The notes under the pieces were generated by a model, which had not been told where the DNA came from, searched no databases, and worked only from the letters and a program-made list of their open reading frames with translations. The position numbers were made by a program, and so were the translations under genes. 64,000 bases of DNA from Carettochelys insculpta (lineage: Eukaryota > Chordata > Testudines > Carettochelyidae). The stretch covers positions 251,518,501 through 251,582,500 of the forward strand of contig NC_134137.1 in NCBI RefSeq assembly GCF_033958435.1, read 5' to 3'. Shown one piece after another: positions 61,642 to 64,000 of the stretch. Position 1 is the first letter of the stretch, and each line of letters begins with the position of its first letter.

Positions 61642-61937
61642 TTATCCCAATACCTCAAATAGAAAAGTTAACTGCATACACTGAATACGAAACAACTGAA
61701 GGGCTCATTCTTGCAGTTGTTGCACACTTAAAACTCCCATTAACTTCAATGGCACTTTGCATGCTCAACATTTGCAGGAACAAGAGCCCCTGTTTAATGG
61801 GCAAAGGACAGACCTGAGAGTTGGAAATCCTGAATACCATCACTGAGTCTCTCTCTGGCCTTGAACAATTCTCCAAACCCCTCTGCTTAATTGTCCATGT
61901 TCTTCTCCACGCCAGCAGGCAGAAAGCTCTGACTCTT

Positions 61938-62560
61938 AGGGGTACGTCTACACATCAAAAATAACAAGCAGTCCTGTGGCACCTTATAGACTAACAGATA
62001 TTTTGGAGCATAAGCTTTTGTGGGCAAAGACCCACTTCATCAGATGCATCTGAAACAGTATGCATATGATGAATCAGGCCTCTGCCCACGAAAGCTTATG
62101 CTCCAAAATATCTGTTAGTCTATAAGGTGCCACAGGACTTCTTGTGGTTTTTGAAGATACAGACTAACATGGCTACCTCTCTGATACTACACAGCAAAGT
62201 TATTCTGGAACAGCTTATTTAGTTATTAGTCCAAAATAAGATATTCCAGAATAATGCAGCTACACTATAGGAAAGCCCTGAAATATGCAAATCTTATTCT
62301 GAAATAGAAGCCTATTTCAAAATAGAGCCATTGCAGGCACTTTGGCTTATTTTGAAATAGGCTCTTTTACCTGTCTACACAGCCCCTATTTGAAATAATA
62401 GGCACCATTCCTCATACAATGAGGTTTACCAATTTTGAAATAAGCCATCCACTATTTTGAAATTATTTTGAAATAACGGTTGTGTTGCGTAGACGCTAGC
62501 AAAGTTATTTCAAAATAGCAGCTGTTATGTCAAAATAACTTTGCTGTGCAGACCTACCTT
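61938..62560. mobile_element. MITE interrupted by a second element
   Basis: The left end GGTACGTCTACACA and the right end (reverse) GGTAGGTCTGCACAGCAAAG frame a body rich in ttattttgaaataa and tttcaaaatag words, a CpG-poor version of the TTTCGAAAT motif of the other MITEs. The body is split near its left end by the insertion at 61955-62186. No target duplication of the MITE itself was resolved. Confidence 0.65.
61955..62186. mobile_element. Inverted twin of the dispersed repeat, nested in the MITE
   Basis: Arms 61971-62026 and 62083-62138 are 56-bp reverse complements with one mismatch (cagtcctgtggcacc... and ...ggtgccacaggact), separated by 56 bp. The insertion is flanked by the 7-bp direct repeat CTACACA (61948-61954 and 62187-62193). 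Copies at 8781, 11490, 34998 and 36128 belong to the same family. Class uncertain; inverted partial copies would fit a Penelope-like or other target-primed element. Confidence 0.75.
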
Positions 62561-62984
62561 TGGAGTGTTCTTTTCTTTCCCTCCACCCAGTGATGCCTCT
62601 ATGTGAGGAGCTCCACACTTTCCAATTCCACGGAGTTGGCAGTGGCATGGAGGAAAGAGAGTCGGGGAGACAACTGACTCATCTAGTCTCTCCTACTCTC
62701 CAAACCAGAGTGGGGAAACTGTGCCATTAGTACAGCCTGAGTTAACTTATACTACTGCCTCCCCCACACCTGTAGCCCCGTGAGAGGGCTACGGGGGACA
62801 GTCACACTAGTGGAAAGTCTAGAACCATGTCTCCTGCAGCAACCATGCTGTTCACAAGTGACAGTAAATCAGAGAGGCCTCTACCCTCGTTCCTTCAGCT
62901 CCCAAAGATTGGGGATGGTTCAAGATTAGGCCAGCTGCAAAATTCTAGTCTGGATCAAGGTTTGTAACTTATATGTGAATGTTA

Positions 62985-63250
62985 GGCACAGGGGAGCCGA
63001 CATCCTCTGCGGGCCCCTGGGCAAGGTGCATGTTTGGGGGCCTGGCTCCACCCCTCCAAAAGGGGCAGGGCCTCAAGGGAAGGAGGAGGGCTGGGGCAGC
63101 CAGCCCTAGTGCTACTCAGACTGCAGTGCACTCTCCCAGCCCTTTGAGCCACGGGGACTGCATGACACAGTACCAGTGGATGGGAGCACTGGACCCCTTG
63201 AATCACCAGGCCTGTGGGCAACTGCCCTCTGCCTCCACCCTGTCAGTGGG
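62985..63250. repeat. Dispersed repeat shared with 6801-6965
   Basis: Text gggcaaggtgcatg...ggctggggcagccagccct matches the copy near 6.85-6.93 kb and then continues into cacagtaccagtggatggg. Confidence 0.5.
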
Positions 63251-64000
63251 CCTGGTTACATAAATAGTATGTGGATTACTTAATGGACATGCCATACATG
63301 GAATCTGATATTGAGGCACATGAATGAATACAGCAATAGCTCCTTTCATATATTACTGTTCACCCAGATGTAACATCTACATACATAAAAGAGCAATCTC
63401 TTAATGAACTATGTATGCCCTTTCCACAAAGGTAGATCTGAGTCACCCTTTGTTTCAAGGGAGAACAAAACCTGATCAACTCTTAACTAACTCTTTGAAT
63501 GTGTCTTCAGGATAAGTTGGAACTGTCCTTTGAACTCCTAGTAATCATGAAGAGAATCCAAAATGCTTTGTAGCACATACAAAGTCAGGGAGACTTTTTC
63601 TATGGAAAGAGAAAACATCTTAAAGACAGTGATTCCCAATAACAAGACCGTTGAGTTCTTACTGGCTCTAATCCAAATTCGATACGAGTATTTTAAAAAC
63701 AGGGGTTTTTAAAAGCTCTTCATTCTTGGGAGCCACCATCAAAGTGTGCTTTTTTGGGGGGGGGAGGTGTTTGTGTTTTTTGGGTTTTTTTTCATATCAT
63801 TTTAAAGAATTCAGAGATGATTCAGGATTTAATGGAGTTAGCAAAAGGGTTAATATGGTGATGCATATTCACCACATGCAGAGTGAAGTAGGAAGTAATT
63901 CTGATACTCCAATTTCCTTTAACAATGATTTATTTTAAAAAGAATCCACATTTTTATAGTGTAAACGCAGCCCTTTAAGAAACTGTGGTCTATCAGGCTG

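Overview
The window is vertebrate nuclear DNA, most likely from a turtle or another reptile. One host gene exon is recognisable: the last coding exon of KCNJ8 (Kir6.1, the pore subunit of vascular-type ATP-sensitive potassium channels) on the minus strand at 60715-61615, running on the right into an intron that leaves the window. CR1 LINEs with ATTCTATG or TTCTTATG octamer tails fit a sauropsid genome. The TTCTTATG type preceded by the 'gtctgacccagtatggcc' text is one I associate with turtles. That species call is inference. In other vertebrates LDHB lies downstream of KCNJ8, so most of this window is probably intergenic.

The dominant content is mobile DNA. The main theme is a PIF/Harbinger DNA transposon family with ends like GGCTACGTCTACACGTGCA and 3-bp target duplications. 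Three large copies are present: A (1-2080, cut by the window start), B (20729-25699, complete, target duplication CTT) and C (38499-42452, complete, target duplication TCT). B and C carry two convergent genes, each with two exons: a Myb/SANT-like DNA-binding protein on the plus strand and a DDE transposase on the minus strand. In B the Myb gene is open throughout, and the transposase is broken only by a 1-base length change in a C tract. A 681-bp deletion derivative (7900-8580) and three palindromic MITEs with the same outer ends (2122-2398, 38058-38442, 42458-42893) look like dependent elements. A much older relative lies at about 52.1-53.2 kb and keeps the same intron position.

Region by region: 0-2.4 kb, Harbinger A plus a MITE; 2.8-3.2 kb, a pogo/Tigger-like MITE; 3.7-4.8 kb, a truncated CR1; 4.8-6.0 kb, MITE-like remnants; 7.9-8.6 kb, the Harbinger derivative; 9.0-11.5 kb, a decayed LINE of a second type; 12.4-12.6 kb, a 51-bp tandem repeat; 13.4-15.2 kb, a longer, nearly identical CR1; 16.4-18.9 kb, an older CR1 on the minus strand; 19.4-20.0 kb, MITE remnants; 20.7-25.7 kb, Harbinger B; 26-38 kb, mostly unique AT-rich DNA; 38.1-42.9 kb, Harbinger C flanked by MITEs; 43-50.8 kb, mostly unique DNA; 50.8-51.5 kb, a LINE 3' fragment next to a tRNA-Asp-like gene; 52-53.7 kb, the fossil Harbinger and a second pogo-like MITE; 54-60 kb, unique DNA with scattered old repeats; 60.7-64 kb, KCNJ8 and its intron, which carries a nested insertion.

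All alignments were made by eye. Exon limits in the transposons are supported by splice signals, by reading-frame arithmetic and by agreement between copies.
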